Shown in pieces: positions 8,734 through 16,686 of a stretch of 44,508 nt of DNA. The notes under the pieces were generated by a model. That model worked only from the letters and a program-made list of their open reading frames with translations. It searched no databases and was not told where the DNA came from. The DNA comes from JBDSGC01 sp046594105 (GTDB taxonomy: Bacteria > Acidobacteriota > Thermoanaerobaculia > Gp7-AA8). The stretch covers positions 1 to 44,508 of the forward strand of contig JBKJQB010000090.1 in the NCBI GenBank assembly GCA_046594105.1, given 5' to 3'. A program made the position numbers and the translations under genes. How positions within the stretch are numbered: position 1 is the first letter of the stretch; every line of letters begins with the position of its first letter.

Positions 8734-9366
8734 ATGGACTTGCAAAAGACCTCAGCCGCACCCCACCCGATCGCGGCTCCCACCGCGATCCCGGTCGAGC
8801 AATTCATCGACGGCATCCGCGAGCTCGCCGAGGGCGTCATCACCAAGCAGGCGCTGTACGACTACCTCGTTGCGTACGAGATTCAGTCGAAAGACCTGGA
8901 GCGGTACAAGCTCTGGATGCCCGATCGACACACCCGCAACAAGGTGTTCCGTAACGACATGATCGAGGCCATGGTCATCTGCTGGCCGATCGGCGCCATC
9001 ACGCCGCTGCACACGCACAACGGACAGCTCGGCTGGATGACCATGATCGAAGGGAAGCTGGTCGTCGACAACTACAAGAAAATCGACTGCAACCGCCCGG
9101 AGAATCAGCAGGTCGTCGGCATGGACTGTCTCGCCGGAGCGACGAAGATCGACATGCAGCACATCGGGACCGAGCTGGTGGTACCCGGTGGCCCGCTCAA
9201 TACCGTCGACAAAACGCAGACCATCCATCGGATCAAGAACCTTCCGGAGTGGGACGAGCGAGCCGTCAGCCTGCACGTCTACTCGCGCCCCATCGACTCC
9301 TGCGTCGTCTTCGATCTCGAGAAGCAGTCCTGCTTCCGCAGGGATCTAAAGTACGACAACGAGTAG
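8734..9366 (+). CDS. cysteine dioxygenase family protein
   Basis: A 210-residue cupin-fold thiol dioxygenase, probably oxidising cysteine to cysteine sulfinate with a mononuclear ferrous iron. The 3-His iron site is visible: H93 and H95 in PLHTH and H165 in QTIHRI. Y183 in HVYSRP is the conserved tyrosine. R68 in HTRN matches the substrate-carboxylate arginine of the YTRN motif, but the tyrosine of that motif is a histidine here. The position equivalent to the mammalian crosslink cysteine appears to be glycine (G100), as in bacterial enzymes. AAGGAGG lies 8 bases before the ATG. 3-mercaptopropionate dioxygenase activity cannot be excluded. Confidence 0.85.
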   Translation: MDLQKTSAAPHPIAAPTAIPVEQFIDGIRELAEGVITKQALYDYLVAYEIQSKDLERYKLWMPDRHTRNKVFRNDMIEAMVICWPIGAITPLHTHNGQLGWMTMIEGKLVVDNYKKIDCNRPENQQVVGMDCLAGATKIDMQHIGTELVVPGGPLNTVDKTQTIHRIKNLPEWDERAVSLHVYSRPIDSCVVFDLEKQSCFRRDLKYDNE

Positions 9367-9434
9367 GCGGCCGGCACGGCCGGCGGCGTGGGTTCGCGCC
9401 TTTGATTGCAGATGAGCTCTACAGGCGGTGAAGA

Positions 9435-9574
9435 AATCCCCCGACCGTCATCCTGAGCGGCGTGGGTGGCGGGCGGGAAGCGAAGGATCTGCAATCACGA
9501 GAATGTTGCTGGGAGCCGTTGCGTCGTTGCAGATCCTTCGCCGTCTGCGCGTCTCAGGATGACGGCCGGGGATT
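9435..9574. repeat. MITE-like or REP-type hairpin element, about 140 bp
   Basis: Terminal inverted sequences AATCCCCCGACCGTCATCC and GGATGACGGCCGGGGATT enclose a second inverted pair, GCGAAGGATCTGCAA and TTGCAGATCCTTCGC. The whole can fold into one long hairpin. No ORF is inside. A diverged copy is at 6885-7012, and one end only (CCAGGATGACGGGGGG) is seen near 111-126. Confidence 0.75.
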
Positions 9575-9609
9575 CCTTCACAAGCTCTTAGGATGACGTC
9601 CCCCCAAAG

Positions 9610-9615
9610 TACAAT
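9610..9615 (+). promoter_or_regulatory. possible -10 box of the kbl gene
   Basis: TACAAT lies 31 bases before the ATG at 9647 and after the hairpin element. If used, the transcript would start near 9622, which excludes the upstream in-frame ATG at 9593. The -35 region is weak. Confidence 0.4.
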
Positions 9616-9646
9616 CCGCCCCCCGACACCAATACCCGAGGTGTTC

Positions 9647-10861
9647 ATGTCTCTGATGTCTACGCTATCCGCCGAGCTCGATGCCATGGGCACTGCCGGC
9701 ACTCTCAAGCGCGAGCTCCCGATGCGTTCTCCGCAGGGAGCGGTGGTTCAGATCGAAGGCCGGGGCGAGATCATCATGCTCACCTCCAACAACTACCTCG
9801 GACTGGCCAATCACCCGGCCATCGTCGAGGCTGCGGAGAAAGGAGAGCGCGACTACGGTTACGGCCTCGCTTCGGTGCGCTTCATCTGCGGAACCCAAAT
9901 CATCCATCAACAGCTCGAGGAGCGGCTCTCGCGGTTCTTCGGCACAGAGGACACCATCCTCTACGGATCCTGCTGGAACGCCAATGAGGGTCTGTTTCAG
10001 ACGGTGGCCCAGGAGCAGGATGCCATCGTCTCCGACGAGCTCAATCACGCTTCGATCATCGATGGAATCCGGCTGGCCAAGGCGCGCAAGGAGCGGTTCA
10101 GGAATCGAGACATGGCGGACCTCCGGCGCGCGCTCGAGGCAACGAAGGATGCGCGCAACAAACTGGTGATGACCGACGGAGTCTTCTCCATGGAAGGCTC
10201 CCTCGCTCCGCTTCCGGAGATGGTGGCCCTGGCGAAGGAGTACGACGCCTTTCTCGTCGTGGACGAGTCGCACGGCACTGGAGTCCTCGGCCAGACCGGT
10301 CGGGGAACCGCGGAAGAGCTGGGAGTCTTCGGCCAGATCGATGCCTACACGTCGACCCTCGGAAAGGCCCTTGGAGGGTCGCACGGCGGATTCACTACAG
10401 GCCCGAGGGTGCTGGTTGAGTACCTGCGCCAGAAGTCCCGGCCCTATCTGTTCTCGAACACGCTGCCGCCCGCTGTGGTCATGGCGTCGATCGCTGCACT
10501 CGACCTCATGGAAAAGGATTCCAGCCTGGTGACTCGGTTGCGGGAGAACACGACGTACTTCCGGCAGCAGCTCACCGCGAAGCAGGTGAACGTGCGGGAG
10601 GGCATCCATCCCATCGTCCCCATCCTCATTGGCGATACAGCGAAAGCGATCGCCATGTCGAAGGATCTGCTCGATCGGGGAGTGTACGTTTCCGGATTCG
10701 GCTTCCCGGTTGTGCCTCAGGGGAAGGCGCGCCTGCGCTGCCAGATCAGCGCCGCGCATACCCGCGAGCATCTCGATGCAGCCATCGCAGCCATCGTAGC
10801 GGTAGCCGACAAGCACGGAGTGGTGGGCGCCGCAAGCCCCGGAGGGGCCATTGAGCGGTAG
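9647..10861 (+). CDS. kbl: glycine C-acetyltransferase (2-amino-3-ketobutyrate CoA ligase)
   Basis: A 404-residue PLP enzyme of the alpha-oxoamine synthase family. It cleaves 2-amino-3-ketobutyrate with CoA to glycine and acetyl-CoA in threonine breakdown. Motifs in order: SNNYLGLANHP, GYGLASVRFICGTQ, DELNHASIIDG, VVDESHGTGVLG, and the PLP lysine K240 in TSTLGKALGGSHGG. ASVRFICGTQ is typical of Kbl rather than BioF or HemA. I chose the ATG at 9647 over the longer frame from 9593 because the extra 18 residues are proline-rich and unlike the family, GAGG lies just upstream of 9647, and a possible -10 box lies between the two. No threonine dehydrogenase (tdh) gene is adjacent. Its 3' end is followed by a heptamer array. 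Confidence 0.9.
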   Translation: MSLMSTLSAELDAMGTAGTLKRELPMRSPQGAVVQIEGRGEIIMLTSNNYLGLANHPAIVEAAEKGERDYGYGLASVRFICGTQIIHQQLEERLSRFFGTEDTILYGSCWNANEGLFQTVAQEQDAIVSDELNHASIIDGIRLAKARKERFRNRDMADLRRALEATKDARNKLVMTDGVFSMEGSLAPLPEMVALAKEYDAFLVVDESHGTGVLGQTGRGTAEELGVFGQIDAYTSTLGKALGGSHGGFTTGPRVLVEYLRQKSRPYLFSNTLPPAVVMASIAALDLMEKDSSLVTRLRENTTYFRQQLTAKQVNVREGIHPIVPILIGDTAKAIAMSKDLLDRGVYVSGFGFPVVPQGKARLRCQISAAHTREHLDAAIAAIVAVADKHGVVGAASPGGAIER

Positions 10862-10906
10862 CCCAGGACTTCCACGCTTGGAAACCACTGGTCGCGCGCA
10901 CGAACG

Positions 10907-10931
10907 TTTCTGGTTTCTGGTTTCTGGTTTC
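10907..10931. repeat. heptamer array (TTTCTGG units)
   Basis: Three and a half perfect copies of TTTCTGG between kbl and glgP. Just downstream, TAAAAT (10943-10948) could serve as a -10 box for glgP, 21 bases before its ATG. Confidence 0.8.
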
Positions 10932-10969
10932 AGAACCGACTGTAAAATGATCGTGTTGAACCGCCCCCG

Positions 10970-13489
10970 ATGACACGACCCCCTTCCCTGCACCCCGTAT
11001 CCTCCCCGACCGCTCGTGATGTCTCTCCAGCCTTCGTGCATCTGCGGGAGGGCATCGACTCGTTTCTCCGCCTGGCCCGCGGCAAAGTGTGGGAGGAGGC
11101 GTCGAGGCGGGAGAAGCTTCACGCGCTCTCCGTCGCGGTGCGCCGTCCCGCTCTCGACGCCATGCGCGAGAGCGAGCGCCGCTATCGCGATCAGGACGCC
11201 AAGCGCCTGTACTACCTCTCCATGGAGTTCCTCATGGGCCGCTCGCTCGGGAACAACCTGACCAACCTTGGCCTGTACGACAACGCCAAGGCGATCATGA
11301 CCGAGCTCGGCGCCGACCTGGAGGAGCTCGAGAACCTCGAGCCCGACGCCGCCCTCGGCAACGGCGGCCTGGGGCGGCTGGCCGCCTGCTTCCTCGATTC
11401 GCTCGCCTCCCTCGATCTTCCCGGTTTCGGATACGGCATCAACTACGAGTTCGGTCTCTTTCGTCAGACCTTCGTCAATGGTTTCCAGCACGAGAAGCCA
11501 GACCACTGGCTGGAGGAGGGCGGCTCACCGTGGCTGATCGTTCGGGCCGATGAGGCGGTGGCCGTCCCGGTTTATGGGCGGGTCGCCCACGAGAGCGAGC
11601 GCGGCGAGTACAAGCCGGCGTGGATCGATTACAAAGTGATCATCGGCGTTCCGCACGACATGCCGGTGGTCGGCTACGGCGGGACGACCGTGAACGTCCT
11701 GCGTCTGTTCAGCGCGCGGTCGTCGGACGAGTTCGACATCGGCATCTTCAATGCGGGCGATTACATCTCCGCCGTGCAGCACCAGATCAACACCGAAGCG
11801 ATCTCCAAGATCCTCTATCCGTCGGACTCCGTCGACCGCGGCCGTGAGCTTCGTCTGCTGCAGGAGTACTTTCTGGTTGCCTGTTCCGTTCGCGACATCG
11901 TGAAGAAGTATCGCGAGTCGCACGATTCGCTCGCGCACTTCGCTGCAGGCGTGGCCATCCAGATGAACGACACGCACCCGGCGCTGACCGTCGCAGAGCT
12001 GATGCGGACCTTCATCGACGATCTGGAGATGCCGTGGGAAGAAGCGTGGCCGCTGACGGTGGCCACCTGTGGCTACACCAATCACACCCTGCTCCCGGAA
12101 GCGCTGGAGAAATGGCCGGTCAGCCTGATGGAGAGGTTGCTGCCGCGCCATCTGCAGATCATTCAGGAGATCGATCGCCGGACGCAGGCGGAGATCGAGC
12201 TGCGATTCCCGGATGAACCCTCCATGGTCGAACGGGTGTCGCTCTTCGAAGAAGGGGAGCGACCGTGTGTGAGGATGGCCAACCTGGCCATGGTGGGAAG
12301 CCACTCGGTGAATGGCGTGGCCGCGCTGCACTCCGAGCTGGTGAAGACGCGGCTGGCGCCGGAGGTCTATCGGCTCTGGCCGCAGCGCTTCAACAACAAG
12401 ACCAACGGTGTGACCCCGCGACGCTGGCTCCTGCACGCCAACCGGCCGCTGTCCTCGCTGATCACCCGCGCCATCGGCGACGGCTGGACCCGCAATCTCG
12501 ACGAACTCAAGCGGCTGGAACTGTTCGCCGAGGATGAGGCGCTGCTGGAACGACTCGATTCGGTGAAGGCGGGCAACAAGCGTGCGCTCTGCAGCCTGAC
12601 CAAGGAATTGACCGGAATCGTTCCCGATCCGCAGTCGATGTTCGACGTCCAGGTGAAACGGATTCACGAATACAAGCGACAGCTGCTCAACGTGCTGCAC
12701 ATCGTTCACCGCTACTGGCAGATCGTGGAGGATGGGCAGCTGCCGGCGCAGCCACGGACTTTTTTCTTCGCGGGCAAGGCGGCGCCCGGCTATCTGACCG
12801 CGAAGCTGATCATCAAGCTGATCCAGTCGGTGGGCGACGTGGTCAACGCCGATCCGCGCACGCGCGACTGGCTGCGCGTGGTCTTCCTGCCGGACTACCG
12901 GGTGAGTCTGGCGGAAGCCATCATTCCGGCGGCAGACCTCAGCGAGCAGATCTCCACCGCGGGGAAAGAAGCGTCAGGAACCGGGAACATGAAGCTGGCG
13001 CTCAACGGAGCCCTGACCATCGGGACGCTCGACGGCGCGAACATCGAGATGCGCGAAGAAGTCGGCGACGAGAACATCTTCATCTTCGGCCTCGACGCTG
13101 GCGAGGTGGCCGCGCTGCTGGAGTCGGGCTATTACCCGGAAGACTATCTGGCCGCCGACCCCTCGCTCTCTCGAGTGCTCGACACCATCGCCTCGGGACA
13201 TTTTTCGAGAGGGGACAAGGAACTGTTCGAGCCGCTCATCACCAGGCTGCGGAGCGGCCACGACGAGTATGTGCACGTGGCCGACCTGAAGTCGTACCTC
13301 GACGCGCAGAGTCGTGTCGACCATACCTACCTCGATCGATCGGCGTGGCGCCGCATGGCGCTGTACAACATCGCGCGGATGGGCAAGTTCTCCTCCGATC
13401 GCACCATCGCGGAGTACGCCCGCGACATCTGGCACATCAAGCCCGCCGTGATCAGAAGCTTCACGCACGTTTCCCTGCAGGAAGAGTAA
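10970..13489 (+). CDS. glgP: glycogen/starch/alpha-glucan phosphorylase
   Basis: An 839-residue GT35 enzyme that releases glucose 1-phosphate from glycogen or maltodextrin ends. The family blocks are RLYYLSMEFLMGRSLGNNL, NLEPDAALGNGGLGRLAACF, YGINYEFGLFRQ, QMNDTHPALTVAELMR, QRFNNKTNGVTPRRWL, VKRIHEYKRQLLN and the PLP site EASGTGNMKLALNGA with Schiff-base lysine K675. The length is standard for the long bacterial/animal-type enzyme. No Shine-Dalgarno sequence is obvious before the ATG. A minus-strand frame across 9665-11506 is open but is a shadow of kbl and glgP. No other glycogen gene is adjacent. Confidence 0.96.
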   Translation: MTRPPSLHPVSSPTARDVSPAFVHLREGIDSFLRLARGKVWEEASRREKLHALSVAVRRPALDAMRESERRYRDQDAKRLYYLSMEFLMGRSLGNNLTNLGLYDNAKAIMTELGADLEELENLEPDAALGNGGLGRLAACFLDSLASLDLPGFGYGINYEFGLFRQTFVNGFQHEKPDHWLEEGGSPWLIVRADEAVAVPVYGRVAHESERGEYKPAWIDYKVIIGVPHDMPVVGYGGTTVNVLRLFSARSSDEFDIGIFNAGDYISAVQHQINTEAISKILYPSDSVDRGRELRLLQEYFLVACSVRDIVKKYRESHDSLAHFAAGVAIQMNDTHPALTVAELMRTFIDDLEMPWEEAWPLTVATCGYTNHTLLPEALEKWPVSLMERLLPRHLQIIQEIDRRTQAEIELRFPDEPSMVERVSLFEEGERPCVRMANLAMVGSHSVNGVAALHSELVKTRLAPEVYRLWPQRFNNKTNGVTPRRWLLHANRPLSSLITRAIGDGWTRNLDELKRLELFAEDEALLERLDSVKAGNKRALCSLTKELTGIVPDPQSMFDVQVKRIHEYKRQLLNVLHIVHRYWQIVEDGQLPAQPRTFFFAGKAAPGYLTAKLIIKLIQSVGDVVNADPRTRDWLRVVFLPDYRVSLAEAIIPAADLSEQISTAGKEASGTGNMKLALNGALTIGTLDGANIEMREEVGDENIFIFGLDAGEVAALLESGYYPEDYLAADPSLSRVLDTIASGHFSRGDKELFEPLITRLRSGHDEYVHVADLKSYLDAQSRVDHTYLDRSAWRRMALYNIARMGKFSSDRTIAEYARDIWHIKPAVIRSFTHVSLQEE

Positions 13490-13502
13490 GGTCTGTTGCT
13501 TT

Positions 13503-13552
13503 TCGGAGCGCCGGCTTCCAGCCGGCCGGTTCGCCGGCATCCTTGCCGGCCT
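13503..13552 (+). repeat. dispersed palindromic repeat, copy C
   Basis: CGGAGCGCCGGC, TTCCAGCCGGCC, then GGTTCGCCGGCATCCTTGCCGGC, directly after glgP. This family member shares its right half exactly with copy A. The remaining sequence up to the tRNA at 13741 shows nothing recognisable. Confidence 0.65.
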
Positions 13553-13740
13553 GACCGGCGGAGGTCAGCGCAGCCGCGCATTCCAGGCAACCGAGCGATG
13601 GCGAACCAAGGGTACGCAGGACCGGAATACACCCCACCCCCCTCAGGTTGTCACGGGCCTTGACGGGAGAAGGGCTGGCAACGATAATCCGCCCTCCTCA
13701 TCGCGGTGGCCTCCCGGCCGCCGGCAGTTACAACCAGTGT

Positions 13741-13817
<77 letters not shown>

Positions 13818-13830
13818 GGAAATCCAATTG

Positions 13831-13860
13831 AACCCACTGGAAACAGTGGGTTTTTCGTTT
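13831..13860 (+). terminator. Rho-independent terminator of tRNA-fMet
   Basis: AACCCACTG-GAAA-CAGTGGGTT forms a 9-bp stem with a GNRA-type tetraloop, followed by TTTCGTTT. It starts 14 bases after the tRNA. Confidence 0.92.
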
Positions 13861-14062
13861 CGGGGCTGCTTTTCCGCCCCCGCCGTCCCCACCCCCTACA
13901 ACCCGAGGAAAAAGCCGAACGGCCTTTCTCACCGAAGTGCCGATCCGGGGAGTTCACTACCGTTTGGCCCCGCTATTTGGAAAGCGACGGGTTCGGAGTC
14001 GTATCAGACGCCGCGGGCGTTCCAGGGTGCCCTTGGCGCGCATTTCCAGGGTCGGCGCCACG

Positions 14063-14090
14063 TTCTTAGAGTCTCCTGAGAGTTTCCTGA
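14063..14090 (+). promoter_or_regulatory. possible 11-bp-spaced direct repeats upstream of propeller gene
   Basis: TCTTA (14064), CCTGA (14075) and CCTGA (14086) recur with exactly 11-bp spacing. The arrangement resembles the clearer set at 20112-20151 before the winged-helix gene. It may be chance; it would fit a target site for an OmpR-type regulator. The rest of 13861-14125 shows nothing else. Confidence 0.3.
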
Positions 14091-14125
14091 TGATCCTTGG
14101 GCGCCGGGGAGCGATTCTGCTTCTC

Positions 14126-16588
14126 ATGCAAAACCTGGTTCTGCTTCTCATTCCCGCAGCCGGAACCCGTATCCGATTGATCGCCATCTTCGCGGTCCTT
14201 GTTTGTTGCACTGTCTCCGCCCGCGCCGGGGTGGACCGCTTCACCAACATCTCACCGGAAGGCGCGGAGATTCTTGCGCTGGCGGTCGACCCGTTGCAGC
14301 CGTCGACGGTATACGCCGGCTCCACGGCCGGAGTCTTCAAGAGCATCGATGCCGGTGAGAGCTGGGCGCTGTTCCTCGACACCGGAACCGTAGCCAAAGG
14401 GTCCACGGAGGGGGGGAGGATCACTTCGCTGGCCATCGATCCTACGCACGCATCGACGGTGTACGCCGGAACAGAGACCGGCGAAGTCTTCAAGACGCTC
14501 GATGGAGGAGCGAGCTGGACGCGTTCTTATGTCATGGTGAAGACGGGTCCAACATCGGGGTTTTCATCGATGATCAAGAGTCTGATCGTGGATCCCTTCA
14601 ACCCGAACATCCTCTACGCTCTCCAGAGTCCCGCGGTGATGGTGAGCGTGGACGGCGGACTCTCGTGGACCGCCAAGATGACGCTGTCACTGGACACGAA
14701 CTCCAGCGGGTCGTCACTGGCCTTCGACCCGTCCACGCCCTCGCGTGTCTACGCCGGCACCAGAAGCGGCCTGTACGTTTCGAACGATCGCGGTCAGCAA
14801 TGGCAGCTTCTCCGGCAGGGTGGCGTTTGGGCCGTTGCGGTTGACCCGAAGGATCCGGCGGTTCTCTACACGGCGCAGGGTTCGTTTTTGAGCAGCACAA
14901 GGGATGGCGGCAAGACCTGGGACGACGTGCCGCTGGGTGTTAAAACGCCCGGAGTGGCAGTGGTCGGATTGCGGATTGTCGTCGATCCAATGTCGTCTTC
15001 AGCCTATGCGCTGACTTCCGCCACAACTCCGGGTGGGGTGGGCGGGATCCTGACCACGAGCGATCGGGGTAAGACCTGGGCGCCTCTCCCTCCGCCGCCG
15101 CTCAATCCCAGCCTGCTGGTGATCGGTCCGACCCCGACTCACGGTTTCTACGCTTCCGACGGGATCGATCTCTTCAAGAGCGAGAATGGCGGCACTACCT
15201 GGCGGCGGCTGCACAAGGGATTGAACGCGCCTCGGACGTTCGATGTGGCGGTCGACCCGAAGGAACCATCGACTCTGTATGCGGCCACCTCGAAGGGCGT
15301 GGTGAAGTCCGCTGACGCCGGATCGAACTGGAGTGACCAGAAGGTCTCGCTCTCTGACGCGCGACTGGCCATTGATCCAAACCAGTCCTCGAGGGTTTTC
15401 GCCTTCACCGACAGCTCCACGGTGCGCAGCACGGACGGTGGTGAAACGTGGACGGCGGTCGATCCGGGACCGCGCGTGAGAGCCATGGCCATCGATCCCT
15501 CCAACTCAGCGAACGTGTATGCCATTCTCATAAACGGCCTGTCGCGCAGCACCGATGGCGGCTCCGCCTGGACCCCCATCACCAACGTTCAGCTTCCTCT
15601 CGGCTATTACGGGTTCCTCGGAGGCGCGATCGCCGTCGATCCCGTGACCCCCACGACCATTTACGCCGGCGGCGACGGCGGCATCATGAAGAGCATGGAC
15701 GCCGGCGTGACCTGGGAAACGATCTTCAAGGACTCGAGCAACTCGTGGTGGATGTCCTTCGGATTTCGCCGCATTTTGATCGATCCCCGGAGTCCGTCCA
15801 CCGTCTACGCCCTCGGGTGGGACAAAGTGTACCGAAGCGGAAACGCCGGGCAGAGCTGGAGCATCGTCTACGCCCCACCAAGCCCGCCAGCGTATCTGTA
15901 TTTAGTCGATCTGGAGCTCGACCCGCGTGAGCCTTCGCGGCTTTATCTGGCCACGAACTCCGGTCTGCTCAGGAGCTTGTACAGCGGAAACCAATGGACT
16001 GAGTTCAACGAAGGGCTGCCCACGCGGCGCATCGACTCGCTCACGGTCGGTGCCGAGGGGAACGTGTATGTGGCCACGCCTCGCGGGCTTTTTGTCAACA
16101 GCCCTCACGACGAGGCAGTAAGCCCGTCGCCCCTCTCTGTGTCGCTTCGCACCCATTCAGGGAACTACGTATCGGCCGCTGGTTGCGGGTTCAGTTTCGT
16201 TCATGCGAACGCCAGCGACGCCGGCCGTTGCGAGGCCTTCTCGCTCTTCGACATCAACGGCGGGGAACTGAAGGATGGCGACACCATCCTCCTCCAGGCC
16301 GCTGGTGGAGGGTTCGTGGTCGCGGAAGGTGGAGGAAGCGTAAGCGCCGATCCCTCTCCGGTGAATGCGAATCGCGTGGTGCCCCGCGCATGGGAGACGT
16401 TCGTCATCCATCGCCAGAGCGGCTCGCGGCCGATCCAGTCCGGCGACTCGATCGCACTCCAGTCCGTGAGCGGAGGCTACATCGCCGCCGAGGGCGGGGG
16501 ACGCAGCGGCTGCCAATGCGACAGCCGCCTCAACGCCAACCGGGCGGAGGTGCGCGAATGGGAGACATTCGTTCTGATCTTCAACTAG
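14126..16588 (+). CDS. secreted Asp-box beta-propeller with C-terminal fascin-like module
   Basis: An 820-residue exported protein. After a signal peptide (about 1-33, hydrophobic core LIAIFAVLVCCTVSARA) come about thirteen BNR/Asp-box motifs of type S-x-D-x-G-x-x-W, for example KSIDAGESW, RSTDGGETW, KSMDAGVTW. Their spacing of 45-60 residues is usual for one or two sialidase/VPS10-like propellers. From about residue 670, two imperfect repeats (LRTHSGNYVSAAGCG and LQSVSGGYIAAEGGG, each with NANR and ending WETFV) resemble the fascin-like beta-trefoil domain. No catalytic residue set identifies an enzyme; surface binding is inferred. Upstream in-frame ATGs at 13937 and 14090 would put an arginine-rich stretch before the signal peptide, so I prefer 14126. 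It precedes a second propeller protein by 98 bp. Confidence 0.8.
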   Translation: MQNLVLLLIPAAGTRIRLIAIFAVLVCCTVSARAGVDRFTNISPEGAEILALAVDPLQPSTVYAGSTAGVFKSIDAGESWALFLDTGTVAKGSTEGGRITSLAIDPTHASTVYAGTETGEVFKTLDGGASWTRSYVMVKTGPTSGFSSMIKSLIVDPFNPNILYALQSPAVMVSVDGGLSWTAKMTLSLDTNSSGSSLAFDPSTPSRVYAGTRSGLYVSNDRGQQWQLLRQGGVWAVAVDPKDPAVLYTAQGSFLSSTRDGGKTWDDVPLGVKTPGVAVVGLRIVVDPMSSSAYALTSATTPGGVGGILTTSDRGKTWAPLPPPPLNPSLLVIGPTPTHGFYASDGIDLFKSENGGTTWRRLHKGLNAPRTFDVAVDPKEPSTLYAATSKGVVKSADAGSNWSDQKVSLSDARLAIDPNQSSRVFAFTDSSTVRSTDGGETWTAVDPGPRVRAMAIDPSNSANVYAILINGLSRSTDGGSAWTPITNVQLPLGYYGFLGGAIAVDPVTPTTIYAGGDGGIMKSMDAGVTWETIFKDSSNSWWMSFGFRRILIDPRSPSTVYALGWDKVYRSGNAGQSWSIVYAPPSPPAYLYLVDLELDPREPSRLYLATNSGLLRSLYSGNQWTEFNEGLPTRRIDSLTVGAEGNVYVATPRGLFVNSPHDEAVSPSPLSVSLRTHSGNYVSAAGCGFSFVHANASDAGRCEAFSLFDINGGELKDGDTILLQAAGGGFVVAEGGGSVSADPSPVNANRVVPRAWETFVIHRQSGSRPIQSGDSIALQSVSGGYIAAEGGGRSGCQCDSRLNANRAEVREWETFVLIFN

Positions 16589-16686
16589 TCAACCGAGCCT
16601 CACGCTACCGAACGAGGCCGGTCCGCGTTTTCAACTGACGAATACAACAACATAAATGCGCCACTGGCGCGAAAGATGGAGGGTTC

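Noticed and set aside
9665..11506. A 613-residue minus-strand frame across kbl and glgP
   Set aside because: Both underlying genes have unmistakable catalytic motifs on the plus strand; the frame crosses their intergenic gap and a heptamer array.
13937..14125. N-terminal extension of the Asp-box propeller protein
   Set aside because: It is arginine-rich and would place about 60 residues before a signal peptide; the ATG at 14126 gives a normal export signal.
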